A stretch of DNA of 64,000 nt. Origin: Streptomyces aureoverticillatus. Its GTDB lineage: Bacteria > Actinomycetota > Actinomycetes > Streptomycetales > Streptomycetaceae. The stretch covers positions 992,001 through 1,056,000 of the forward strand of contig NZ_BMSY01000001.1 in the NCBI RefSeq assembly GCF_014649395.1, in the 5' to 3' direction. Positions 27,033-35,278 of this stretch are shown here, in pieces (within the stretch, counting starts at the first letter, position 1; every line of letters begins with the position of its first letter). A program made the translations under genes and the position numbers. The notes under the pieces are model-generated. The model was not told the DNA's origin, made no database searches, and saw only the letters and a program-made list of their open reading frames with translations.

Positions 27033-28310
27033 CTAGTGGGCCGCGTTCGCCGCCTTGACGAGCGCGTCCTTCGTGACCGCGCCGACGTACACCTTGCCGT
27101 CGTCGGTGACGAGGGCGTTGATCAGGCGGGTCTTGAAGACCGTGCCGGAGCCGAAGTCGCCCTTCACCTGGTCGCCGAGGGAGTTCAGGAACTTCTCGGC
27201 CTCCGGCGGTACGTCGCCGGAGTCGGAGCCCGAGCCCGACGTGGGCAGGCCCCGGCCGCCCGGCGTCTTCAGCTCGGCGATGGACGTCCAGCCGTCGCCG
27301 ATGACGTTCAGGCCGTTCAGGCCGTCGCCCGGCTCCATGCCCTTGAAGTCGCCGCCGTCCTTGCCCCTGTGCCCGGTCGCGTCGCCCTCCTCGGTGACCT
27401 TCGTGCCCTTCGGGGGCTTGAAGTCGAAGGTGGACGCGGCCGGCTTGCCGAAGTCGACCTTCGTGAAGCCCGCGTCGACGACCGCGGAACCGCCGCCCGC
27501 CGGGGACAGCGTGAACTTCAGCGGCGTACCCGTCTTGGCGTCCACCGCGATGGTGATCTGGCCGACCGTCGAACCGGACTCCTTCGGCTTGAGCACCAGG
27601 CGGTAGGCGTCACGGCCCGCGACCTGCGCGCTGCCGTCGACCTTCACGGACGTCGACGACTTGTCGGCCGCCTTCAGGGCCTGCTCGGCGAACTCCTTGG
27701 GCGTGGAGGGAACTTCCTCGCCCAGGTCCTTCGCGCCCTCACGGTCGTGCTGCTTGCCGTGCTTGCCCGCGTCCTTGGAGTGGTACGCCTCGTTCGACGC
27801 GCTGTCGTACGCCCATACGTCGTCGCCGTTGTGGATCAGGCTGTACTCGGCGGCGTCGTCGAGCACCGACAGCTTCTGCTTGTCGGGGCCGTCGGCGGCG
27901 ACGCGCAGCGTGTGCGTGCCGGTGGCCAGTTCCATCAGCTTGGCGCTCGGGTCGGCCGAGCCCTTGCCGCCCGCGTCCCCGTCCTCCCCCGCGCCGCCGG
28001 CGCCGCCCGCGCCCGGGGCGAAGCCGCCGGTCATGCCGGAGCCGAACGACGGCAGGCCCAGGTCGGTGCTGATCTTCACCGTGCCGGACAGCTGCTCGGT
28101 GTCCGACGCGGCGATCTTCTCGATGAGTTCCTGCGCGGTGATGTCCGGCAGGTCCGGGTCGCCCGAGGTGGCGAGCGCCGGGACAAGACCGATGGTCGCC
28201 GCGGCCACCCCCGCCACCGCGAGCGGGACGACATAGCGGGCGGCCTTGCGGCGGCCTGCGCTCAGCTCGTCCGCCTCGTTGGTGTCCTGCTCCGGTTCGT
28301 ACGGTGCCAT
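27033..28310 (-). CDS. LolA-like (DUF2092-type) exported protein
   Basis: 425 residues. A short hydrophilic N-terminus and one hydrophobic segment (about 25-50, RYVVPLAVAGVAAATIGLVP) would export or anchor it. The body resembles the LolA/LppX half-barrel group: ITAQELIEKIAASDTEQLSG at the start and DAYRLVLKPKESGSTVGQIT, followed by VDAKTGTPLKFTL, in the middle. A Gly/Asp-rich insertion sits near 115-140. The C-terminal region (KTRLINALVTDDGKVYVGAV) is an added module. Gram-positive bacteria have no outer membrane, so the role cannot be that of E. coli LolA; lipid or lipoprotein handling is a guess. Upstream neighbour of the ABC exporter. Confidence 0.8.
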   Translation of the reverse strand: MAPYEPEQDTNEADELSAGRRKAARYVVPLAVAGVAAATIGLVPALATSGDPDLPDITAQELIEKIAASDTEQLSGTVKISTDLGLPSFGSGMTGGFAPGAGGAGGAGEDGDAGGKGSADPSAKLMELATGTHTLRVAADGPDKQKLSVLDDAAEYSLIHNGDDVWAYDSASNEAYHSKDAGKHGKQHDREGAKDLGEEVPSTPKEFAEQALKAADKSSTSVKVDGSAQVAGRDAYRLVLKPKESGSTVGQITIAVDAKTGTPLKFTLSPAGGGSAVVDAGFTKVDFGKPAASTFDFKPPKGTKVTEEGDATGHRGKDGGDFKGMEPGDGLNGLNVIGDGWTSIAELKTPGGRGLPTSGSGSDSGDVPPEAEKFLNSLGDQVKGDFGSGTVFKTRLINALVTDDGKVYVGAVTKDALVKAANAAH

Positions 28311-28510
28311 TGTGTGCCCTACCTCCGTCGTCGGCGGCGGCGTTCCGTCCCCGCGTGCACGCGTCCACCCCGCGCCGCCATTCTCACCCGAATTGGTCAG
28401 GAGTGGTTGTCCGTGTTGTCTTCCAACTGTCTCCATCCGACCAAATCGGCCAGCCAGAAGCGTCAGACCGCGGGAGCAACTCCGCGTACTGCTCAGGGAT
28501 GACACAGAGA

Positions 28511-28548
28511 GGCGGCGCCTCCCCCGTCCCGTAGGGGGAGGCGCCGCC
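28511..28548 (-). terminator. Terminator of the CHRD-domain gene
   Basis: Arms 28511-28525 and 28534-28548 (15 bp, perfect; GGCGGCGCCTCCCCC and its complement) enclose an 8-nt loop. It is about 85 bp downstream of the CHRD gene stop on the minus strand and upstream of the LolA-like gene. Confidence 0.8.
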
Positions 28549-28630
28549 CGGGATGGTGACGATCAGTGCGTCACGGGGGAGTTCCGCACGTACGTCACGT
28601 GGTCTGAGCGCTGGGGCGTGGCGCTGAGGC

Positions 28631-29689
28631 TCAGCGCTTTACGAACACGTAGTCCGCGCCGTACGGCACCGACGTGATGCTGCCGGACTTGCAGCTGCCG
28701 GACGGCTGGACGCCGCCGACGGTGTTGAGGCGCAGGATCTCGGTCGTGCCCGCGAGCAGCCCGCGCTTCTTGCCGACCTGCTTGGCCTTCAGGTCGAGTT
28801 CGGCGATGTTCTTCTCGCCGTTGGCGGTCTTGGAGATCAACTTGCCGGTGACGCCGCTGCGGTCGGGGGCGACCCAGCGCGGGGTGCCGGAGTTCGGGGC
28901 GACGAAGTCGTGGGCGATGTGGCCGCCGAGGGTCGCGCGCACGTCGCGCTGCTGGAAGGTGAAGCCGCTCCCGCCGCCTTCGGCCTTCTTGCACTGGTAG
29001 ATCTGCTTGCCCTTGACCACGGACGCCTGGAAGCTGCGCGCGGCCGCGTCCAGGGAGACGTTCGCGGTGACCTTGTGGAGCTGACCGCGGACGGCTCCGC
29101 CGGGGAACTCGGCGGTGTGCAGGTTGGCGTAGAAGCCGTTCGGGTTCGCCTTGAGCTGCTTCAGCAGGGCGGCATCCGTGACCTTGACCGTGCCGGTCAC
29201 GCGCTGGTGCTTGGCCTTGGCCAGCAGCTTGGTGAAGTCGACCTTGATGCCTCCGTTGGTTCCCCTGGCGCCCTGGTGGATGTGCAGGGCGGACGGCTTG
29301 GCGGTGCCGCGCCACTTCACGGTGACGCTGACCTTGTCGCCCTTGACCTTCACGAACTGCAGGGCCGCGCCGTCCTTGTCGCCGACGGCGGGACCGCCCT
29401 GGACGGGCACCTCGTTGGCGCCGTTCATGCTCGCCACGAAGAGGGTGCCGCCGACGGCCTTGCCGCTCTGCGCCACTACGGTCCCGTCGCCGCCCGCTCC
29501 GGCGCCGTGGCCGAGTCCGTGCGCGCCGCTCCGGCTCTCCTCGGCTCCGCGTGTCCCGCTCGTCCCGCTGCCGCTGTCCGCCGTGGCGGGCAGTACGGCG
29601 GCGGCCACACCGGCGGCCGCGGCGACCGCGACACCGGTGACGACCAGGGTGCGCCGACGCTTCTTGGCATACGTGATGACAGTGCCCAT
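28631..29689 (-). CDS. Secreted CHRD-domain protein with a DUF3455-like C-terminal domain
   Basis: 352 residues. The signal peptide covers about 1-38 (RRRTLVVTGVAVAAAAGVAA). A CHRD (chordin-like) domain follows at about 75-195, with the family's SALHIHQGARGTNGGIKVDF and NPNGFYANLHTAEFPGGAVR. From about 205 to the end, VVKGKQIYQCKKAEGGGSGF, GHIAHDFVAPNSGTPRWVAP, ILRLNTVGGVQPSGSC and the final VPYGADYVF resemble the DUF3455 family. The two cysteines could form a disulfide. Extracellular; no enzymatic residues are evident. Single-gene unit. Confidence 0.85.
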   Translation of the reverse strand: MGTVITYAKKRRRTLVVTGVAVAAAAGVAAAVLPATADSGSGTSGTRGAEESRSGAHGLGHGAGAGGDGTVVAQSGKAVGGTLFVASMNGANEVPVQGGPAVGDKDGAALQFVKVKGDKVSVTVKWRGTAKPSALHIHQGARGTNGGIKVDFTKLLAKAKHQRVTGTVKVTDAALLKQLKANPNGFYANLHTAEFPGGAVRGQLHKVTANVSLDAAARSFQASVVKGKQIYQCKKAEGGGSGFTFQQRDVRATLGGHIAHDFVAPNSGTPRWVAPDRSGVTGKLISKTANGEKNIAELDLKAKQVGKKRGLLAGTTEILRLNTVGGVQPSGSCKSGSITSVPYGADYVFVKR

Positions 29690-29868
29690 GACCCGAATCT
29701 CCCCGTTCCGTGTCCGACGCCCCCTGCGCCGGCTCTTGTGCATGAGTACGGAACGAATCCGACCCTGGACTCAATCCAGACTCGACACATTCATGTGACG
29801 TGCGTCACGCGAACCGCTCCCGCTGCGCCAAGGCCGACGGCGCCGACATGTGGGCGGCGGGGAAACCC

Positions 29869-30879
29869 TCAGCCCGCCCGGTGAACGACCAGGTCACACA
29901 GCTCGACCAACGACGCCTTGGCGTCACACTCAGGCAGCGGAGCCAGCGCAGCCCGCGCCTCCTCCGCATACCGCACCGCATCCCGCCGAGCCTGCTCAAG
30001 AGCCGGATGCACCCGCAGCCGAGCCAGCGCCTCCGCATGCCGCGCATCATCCGTGAGGTCGGAGTCCAGCAGCTCACACAGCGCGACATCCTCCGCGAGC
30101 CCGAGCCGAGCGACCCGCTCCCGCAGCCGCAGCACCGGCAGCGTGGGAATCCCCTCCCGCAGATCCGTACCCGGCGTCTTCCCGGACTCCGTCGACTCGG
30201 ACGCGATGTCCAGCACGTCGTCCGCGAGCTGGAAGGCGACCCCCAACCGCTCCCCGTACTGCGTGAGAACATCCACCACGGTCTCGTCCGCGCCCGACAT
30301 CATCGCCCCGAACCGACAGGCGACGGCGACCAGCGAGCCGGTCTTCCCGGCCAGCACCTCGAGGTAGTGGTCGACCGGGTCACGCCCGTCGGACGGCCCC
30401 GCCGTCTCCAGGATCTGCCCGGTGACCAGCCGCTCGAACGCCTCGGCCTGGATGCGGACGGCCTCAGGACCGAGGTCGGCCAGCGTGTGGGACGCGCGCG
30501 CGAACAGGAAGTCGCCGGTGAGGACCGCCACGGAGTTGCCCCAGCGCTGGTTGGCGCTCGGCACGCCCCGGCGCACATCGGCCTCGTCCATCACGTCGTC
30601 GTGGTACAGCGTCGCGAGGTGCGTCAGCTCCACGACCACGGCCGACGGCACCACTCCGGGCGCGTACGGGTCGCCGAACTGCGCCGTGAGCATCACCAGC
30701 AGTGGCCGAAAACGTTTGCCGCCGGCCCGCACGAGGTGCTGCGCTGCCTCGGTGATGAAGGGGACCTCGCTCTTGGTGGCCTCGAGCAGGCCTTCCTCGA
30801 CAGCCGCCAACCCGGCCTGGACATCGGCTTCGAGAGCCTGGTCCCGCACGCTCAGCCCGAAGGGCCCGACGACGGTCAC
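29869..30879 (-). CDS. Long-chain polyprenyl diphosphate synthase
   Basis: 336-residue class I trans-prenyltransferase. The first Asp-rich motif is DDVMD in THLATLYHDDVMDEADVRRG, and the second is DDVLD in GVAFQLADDVLD; GGKRFRP is the IPP-binding segment. Small residues before the first motif (LATLY) suit a long product. GTG 30879 is preceded by AGGAGA. The most likely role is making the side chain of menaquinone, the quinone used by the complex I genes of this window; undecaprenyl synthesis is excluded because that uses the unrelated cis-type enzyme. Confidence 0.92.
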   Translation of the reverse strand: MTVVGPFGLSVRDQALEADVQAGLAAVEEGLLEATKSEVPFITEAAQHLVRAGGKRFRPLLVMLTAQFGDPYAPGVVPSAVVVELTHLATLYHDDVMDEADVRRGVPSANQRWGNSVAVLTGDFLFARASHTLADLGPEAVRIQAEAFERLVTGQILETAGPSDGRDPVDHYLEVLAGKTGSLVAVACRFGAMMSGADETVVDVLTQYGERLGVAFQLADDVLDIASESTESGKTPGTDLREGIPTLPVLRLRERVARLGLAEDVALCELLDSDLTDDARHAEALARLRVHPALEQARRDAVRYAEEARAALAPLPECDAKASLVELCDLVVHRAG

Positions 30880-31547
30880 GAGGGGTTCTCCTGTCTGCTG
30901 ACGATCACAAGTCGATCACTCGGTCGATCATTCGTCGATGACACGGTTTGTCGATGTGTCGCTGCCATCACTCAAGTCAGCGTATCCGGTCGCCTTTCGA
31001 TCACAGCCAGCGCCTGCCCGAGCAGAGGAGACCAGCCTGCCCGATAGACATGGAATGACCGAAATACTCCACAGGCAACGATGTGCCCCACATGGAGCGA
31101 GTGATGCCTCCCCTTCCACGGTCGGCCACCCACCGGCACGAGCCCTCGGGCCGGACATCGGGCAGCACGCCAGCCCGGCCCCGCCACACCAGCCGGGCCC
31201 CGCCAGCCGTGTACGCCCCGCCCGGCACGGCCCGCCCACCGAACCGGAGCCCCCGCCTCCGCCACCTGACGTCATCCGGCCAGACATCCACCCCACATAC
31301 GTTTCCGGCCACCCGCCACCCCCGCCACCCCCAGCACCCCCGGCACCCGGCCCACACACGCCGACCGCGCCCCACGCACCACACCACCCGCCCTCACCCC
31401 GCCCGGCTCCGAACAACCGGCACCGTTCACCCGCTCCGGATCATCCGGCGCCGCCCCACCAGGCACAGCCCCGCCCAGGCGCCGGACCCCACACCCGCCG
31501 GGTGCCCGACACATGCCCGCCCCCTCCCGGGCACGCGGCGCTCCTCC
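30880..31547. other. 668-bp gene-poor region upstream of the polyprenyl synthase gene
   Basis: No supported gene. Close to the synthase start are four GTCGAT hexamers at 30911, 30923, 30934 and 30950 (regulatory candidates). From about 31200 to 31540 the plus strand is extremely C-rich and G-poor, with runs of CCCCC(A/G)CC. An open frame there would encode only Pro/His-rich, low-complexity sequence without homology cues, so it is not called. Confidence 0.5.
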
Positions 31548-32354
31548 TCACCCCATCAGCCGCTCCAGCACCACCGCGATCCCGTCCTCCTCGTTGGACG
31601 CCGTCAACTCGTCGGCGACCGCCTTGAGTTCAACGTGGGCGTTGGCCATCGCCACGCCGTGCGCGGCCCACGCGAACATCGGGATGTCGTTCGGCATGTC
31701 ACCGAACGCGATGGTGTCGGCGGCCCGCAGCCCCATCCACTCCGCCGCCAGCGCGAGCCCCGTCGCCTTCGTCACCCCGCACGGCTGGAGCTCCACCGTG
31801 CCGGGCCCGGACATCGTGACGGTCGCGAGCGACCCCACCGCGCCCCGGGCCACCTCCGCCAACTCGTCGTCCGCCAGCGCGGGGTGCCGCAGCAGCACCT
31901 TGCTGATCGGCTCCTCCCACAGCACGTCACGCCGCGGCACCCGCACAGCGGGCAGCGTCGGGTGCGGCATCTCGTACCCGGGCTCGATCAGCGTCAGACC
32001 ATCGACCCCGTCCTGGTCGACCGCGGCGAAGACCTGCCCGACCTCGGCCTCGATCTTCCCCAACGCGGCCTCCGCGAGCTCGCGGTCCAGCGTCACCGAC
32101 CACACCATGCGGCCGTTGCCCGCGTCGTAGAGCTGCGCGCCCTGCCCGCACACCGCGAGGCCGCCGCACCCGAGTTCCTCCAGGAGCGGGCGCACGCGGG
32201 GCGCGGGGCGCCCGGTGACGACAAGGTGCCGCGCTCCGCCCTCGTTCGCGGCGGCCAGCGCCCTGCGCGACCGGTCGGAAACCGTGTCGTCGCAGCGCAG
32301 CAAGGTTCCGTCCAGGTCAGTGGCGATGAGGGCATATGCGAGGGGAGCGGCCAT
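31548..32354 (-). CDS. Cof-type HAD-superfamily phosphatase
   Basis: 268-residue Cof/IIB hydrolase. Motif I ATDLDGTLLR (nucleophile Asp and general acid Asp), motif II VVTGRP, motif III Lys in SKVLL and motif IV GDMPNDIPMF are complete. The cap domain between motifs II and III is of the Cof type. Substrates of such enzymes are usually small phosphosugars or nucleotides; none can be predicted. The transcript appears leaderless, with a -10 box 7 nt before the ATG. Confidence 0.92.
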   Translation of the reverse strand: MAAPLAYALIATDLDGTLLRCDDTVSDRSRRALAAANEGGARHLVVTGRPAPRVRPLLEELGCGGLAVCGQGAQLYDAGNGRMVWSVTLDRELAEAALGKIEAEVGQVFAAVDQDGVDGLTLIEPGYEMPHPTLPAVRVPRRDVLWEEPISKVLLRHPALADDELAEVARGAVGSLATVTMSGPGTVELQPCGVTKATGLALAAEWMGLRAADTIAFGDMPNDIPMFAWAAHGVAMANAHVELKAVADELTASNEEDGIAVVLERLMG

Positions 32355-32389
32355 GATCCGAAGAATACGGATCTGACGGCGGGCGGTAA
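32355..32389 (-). promoter_or_regulatory. Leaderless promoter and palindrome at the HAD gene start
   Basis: On the minus strand TATTCT (32367-32362) ends 7 nt before ATG 32354, and TTACCG (32389-32384) lies 16 nt further upstream. The -10 is the centre of an inverted repeat GATCCG (32355-32360) / CGGATC (32368-32373), so a repressor could cover the promoter. Confidence 0.5.
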
Positions 32390-32789
32390 GCCGTGTGGCA
32401 GGAGCTGTGACGGTTCCGGTGCGCCCGGCGCACTCCCGGCAGACACCGGGTCGCGGGCCCGGCCACGCCCGGTGATGCGCGCCCGGGGCGCACAGGCGCG
32501 CAGGGCTTGACGGCCCGCTCCTGGTTCATCAGAACGAGGAGCCCTCGGGGAACCAGGCCCCGGACCAGGCCCGAACTTCCTTGCCCGGGCCGCCGGTTGC
32601 CCGCCCCAGAAGTCACCCGAAAGCCCGACACCACGGAAGAGCGCGCGCTGCGGGTGCGGAGCCGTATCGGACGCGCGACGGTGGGCGGAGGCAGTGACGG
32701 AGGCGCGACGGTGGGCGGCGGTGAAGGCAGGGACAGCAGGGACAGAGGCGTAACGCTGGGCGGAGGCGGTGGCGAGCGCAGAGGCGGTC
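32390..32789. other. 400-bp intergenic stretch without a supported gene
   Basis: Contains imperfect repeats of the type GCGCGACGGTGGGCGG at about 32675 and 32705, and otherwise nothing recognisable. It lies between the HAD promoter and the terminator of the AhpD-like gene. It could hold a small RNA, but I see no support for one. Confidence 0.4.
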
Positions 32790-32814
32790 GGCTCGGGCTC
32801 GCTGAGCCCGAGCC
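32790..32814 (-). terminator. Terminator of the AhpD-like gene
   Basis: GGCTCGGGCTC (32790-32800), loop GCT, GAGCCCGAGCC (32804-32814): perfect 11-bp stem, 35 bp downstream of the AhpD-like stop. Confidence 0.75.
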
Positions 32815-32849
32815 TTGCCCAAAGCCGCCTCACTTCCTCCTGAGCGGCC

Positions 32850-33356
32850 TCACTTCCACGGGTCGGTGAACGACCGGCCGGGCACCGGCTTGGCTATGAG
32901 CGCCACGGCGATGAAGAAGTTGACCTGACCTATCGCGAACATCAGGGTGGCCAGCGCCTTGGGCTCATAGTGCTCGGCCGCCTGGGCATACAGCTCGTCC
33001 GACACCCGCTCGCCGTGCACGGACGGCTGCAGCACCGCCTCCGCCAGCGCGAGCGCGGCACGCTCGGCACCGGTGAAGTACGGCGAGTCCTGCCAGGACG
33101 CCACCGACGTGATCCGCTCCTCCGACTCCCCCGCCTTGCGCAGGAACCCGGTGTGCAGAACGGTCAGGTAGGTGTTGGCCACGATCTGCCCCGCACGCAA
33201 CTGCACCAGGCTGATCGTCGAGCGCGGCACCGAACCGTTGCCGGTTACCTTGAACAGCGCCGCCGACACCGCCGCAAGATCGGGGACCAGCTCCGCGGGG
33301 TCCTCCGACATCCGCGGAACCATCGGGACCTCAGCTGTGATCGAACGCGTTTCCAT
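32850..33356 (-). CDS. AhpD/carboxymuconolactone-decarboxylase-like protein lacking both active-site cysteines
   Basis: 168 residues with the AhpD-like helical core: LVQLRAGQIVANTYLTVLHT, then LRKAGESEERITSVASWQDS and PYFTGAERAALALAEAVL. In peroxidase-type members the first segment has Cys-x2-Cys followed by His four residues on. Here the two positions are Asn61 and Leu64, and only His68 remains. It cannot therefore run the thiol peroxidase cycle and may be a binding protein or have another activity. The ATG at 33356 is chosen because AAGGAG sits 6 nt before it; the ATG at 33362 directly abuts the site. Confidence 0.85.
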   Translation of the reverse strand: METRSITAEVPMVPRMSEDPAELVPDLAAVSAALFKVTGNGSVPRSTISLVQLRAGQIVANTYLTVLHTGFLRKAGESEERITSVASWQDSPYFTGAERAALALAEAVLQPSVHGERVSDELYAQAAEHYEPKALATLMFAIGQVNFFIAVALIAKPVPGRSFTDPWK

Positions 33357-33438
33357 AGCCATCTCCTTAGGGGCTTTCACGTTGCTGTCACTGCCCTGAC
33401 GGATGGGGCCGGAGAAATGTGACCGCCGGACGAAAGTT

Positions 33439-33506
33439 GTTCCTGCGCACCGCCCGTGAGGTGTTCCTGTGCATCGCGCGTGAGGTGTTCCTGTGCATCG
33501 CACGTG
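33439..33506. repeat. 24-bp tandem repeat, about 2.8 units
   Basis: Units at 33439-33462, 33463-33486 and 33487-33506, each beginning GTTCCTG(T/C)GCA and containing CGTGAGGT. Located in the short gap between the questin-oxidase-like gene and the AhpD-like gene; units 2 and 3 are almost identical. Confidence 0.85.
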
Positions 33507-33508
33507 CC

Positions 33509-34645
33509 CTAGTCGGTCGCCCCCGCGGCGACCACTCCCACGCCCCCGCCCGCGTCCAGGCGCGGGATGCGCCGTATCGCCGCGTACGCCGCCGCCGGAT
33601 AGCGGGGGTCGGGCCGCAGCGCGTACTCCCGCAGGCATGCCTCGGTGAACTTGATGACGTGCTCGTCGCCGTGCTCGACGGCCCGCGCGCCGAGCTCGTC
33701 GAGCGGGGGCAGGTCCGCGGCCTCGGCCCGCCAGGCCGTCGTGCCCTCGTCCCGCCGGTCCGTGGTGAAGGCGAGGAGGAAGGCCGACTGGACCTGCCAC
33801 AACTGGGCGAGCGTCGGCTCGTACAACTCCTGGGGCAGGTGCGGCAGGACGAGGCGTGCTGCCGCGGGCGCGGTGACGCCGTGGACGAGCGGCACCGGGA
33901 AGACCTCGGGGTGGCCCAGATAGACATCGGCGAACTGGAGGGTCATGTCGCTGAGCAGGCGGGACGCCGGGTGCGGGGCGAGTCGCCCCAACGACTCGGC
34001 ATAGCCGGGGAGTTGTCCGAGGGTGTCGAGGCGCCCCTGGGCGACGGCCGGGCCGCGCGGCCCGTCGAGCGGCACGCGGGGCAGCGCGGCGACGGCTTCC
34101 GCCACGCTGTCGGTGCCGCGGAGGGCCGGGCTGCCGGGCAGCGTGCGGTGCCGCGCGGCCCAGTAGGCCAGGCCCCTGGCCAGCTCGTCGAGCTGGAGTC
34201 CCGTGGGTGCGTCCCCGGCCGCGGCCAGCCCTCGCACCGCGTGCGCCGTCCGGATCAAGCCGTGCGTCAGGCCGGCGAAGAGACCGGGGATGAGGCGCGG
34301 CCACCAGCGGGCGAGGACGTCGCGCCAGGGCGCGGTGGCGAGTTCGCGCGCGAACAGCCGCTCCCAGTCGCCGGCTCGGCCGAAATCGCCCAGCGCGGGG
34401 CGCCAGGACGCCTCTTCGGCGGGATCGAGGACGAAGCGCGCGGCAGGCGGCTCGTGGTGGTCGAGCGCGCGGCGGTAGCGACCGGTCCAGTGCGCGACCT
34501 CGTCCCCGTGCCCGAGCACCGCGATGGCCTCGGCGGCCATGGGCCCGTGGTTGGCGAGGTCGACGCCGACACCTCGCTCGTAGCCAAGATCCGCGAGTCG
34601 TTCCAACGCGTCGTTGACTGCGTCGCTGTAGCTCATGGACGGCAT
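33509..34645 (-). CDS. Questin-oxidase-like protein (DUF4243 family)
   Basis: 378 residues. Features of the questin oxidase/DUF4243 family include LANHGPMAAEAIAVLGHGDE near the N-terminus, the region WWPRLIPGLFAGLTHGLIRT, and FADVYLGHPEVFPVPLVHGV near residue 250, with histidines distributed as in that family. Fungal questin oxidase cleaves an anthraquinone ring; the bacterial relatives are uncharacterised, so only the family is claimed. ATG 34645 is chosen, with a purine-rich AAGGGGGA upstream. It is divergent from the MarR gene at 34769. Confidence 0.8.
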   Translation of the reverse strand: MPSMSYSDAVNDALERLADLGYERGVGVDLANHGPMAAEAIAVLGHGDEVAHWTGRYRRALDHHEPPAARFVLDPAEEASWRPALGDFGRAGDWERLFARELATAPWRDVLARWWPRLIPGLFAGLTHGLIRTAHAVRGLAAAGDAPTGLQLDELARGLAYWAARHRTLPGSPALRGTDSVAEAVAALPRVPLDGPRGPAVAQGRLDTLGQLPGYAESLGRLAPHPASRLLSDMTLQFADVYLGHPEVFPVPLVHGVTAPAAARLVLPHLPQELYEPTLAQLWQVQSAFLLAFTTDRRDEGTTAWRAEAADLPPLDELGARAVEHGDEHVIKFTEACLREYALRPDPRYPAAAYAAIRRIPRLDAGGGVGVVAAGATD

Positions 34646-34686
34646 GTCGTGATCCCCCTTGAAGTGAGTGTGCGGAGCCTCCACAC

Positions 34687-34717
34687 TTTGGATACCCCAA
34701 CACTTCAGCTATCCAAA
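34687..34717. promoter_or_regulatory. Inverted repeat between the questin-oxidase-like and MarR genes
   Basis: TTTGGATA (34687-34694) and TATCCAAA (34710-34717) are perfect 8-bp arms with a 15-nt spacer. The motif AACACTT occurs twice nearby. The region is unusually A+T-rich for this chromosome and is the shared control region, so it is the likely MarR operator. Confidence 0.55.
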
Positions 34718-34768
34718 CACTTCGACTTGCCGAATACTCAAAGTTTCCGAACAAACTACACTCACGGC

Positions 34769-35278
34769 ATGCGACGCGCGTCAGATCCCGGGAAGCCCAC
34801 GGCCGTCGAGGCCCAGATCGTGGGCCTCGTCCCCCTGCTGGAGCCCTACTTCCGCGGCGCGGTGGTGAGCGAGCTGATGCCGGAGCGGCTGCGTGAGGCG
34901 ATGGACAGCCACGGCCTGACGCCGCGCCACGGCGCCGTGCTCCCCCAACTCCTGGCGGCCGCCGAGCCGTTGACGGTGAGCGGGATCGCCCACCGGCTTC
35001 AGGTGTCCCTGCCCACGGCGAGCGAGCTGGTCGGCGGCCTGGCCCGCGCCGGGATCGTCACGCGCGCCCCGGACGAGTCGAACCGCCGCCGGGTTCTGGT
35101 GTCTCTGGCCGAGGACTACCGCCCGCTGCTCGAATCGTTCGTCGTACGCCGCGGGGAGCCGCTGCTCCGCGCCCTCGCCGGGCTCTCCCCCGAGCAGCGG
35201 GAAGGGTTCACGGCGGGGCTGCGGGCCTGGGTGCGGGAGGTGCAGGGCGGCCTGGAGGGGCCGGGGGCCGGGACGTGA
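34769..35278 (+). CDS. MarR-family transcriptional regulator
   Basis: 169-residue winged-helix dimer-type regulator. The DNA-binding part is LTVSGIAHRLQVSLPTASELVGGLARAG followed by the wing APDESNRRRVLVSL, which carries the conserved Asp/Arg pair. N- and C-terminal helices would form the dimer interface. ATG 34769 is the first start after the inverted repeat at 34687-34717. It probably represses itself and the divergent questin-oxidase-like gene in response to a phenolic compound; the ligand is inferred only from family habit. Confidence 0.92.
   Translation: MRRASDPGKPTAVEAQIVGLVPLLEPYFRGAVVSELMPERLREAMDSHGLTPRHGAVLPQLLAAAEPLTVSGIAHRLQVSLPTASELVGGLARAGIVTRAPDESNRRRVLVSLAEDYRPLLESFVVRRGEPLLRALAGLSPEQREGFTAGLRAWVREVQGGLEGPGAGT

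Noticed and set aside
30938..31627. Pro/His-rich open frame upstream of the polyprenyl synthase
   Set aside because: Composition follows the C-rich strand bias, there is no conserved motif, and it overlaps the end of the HAD gene.
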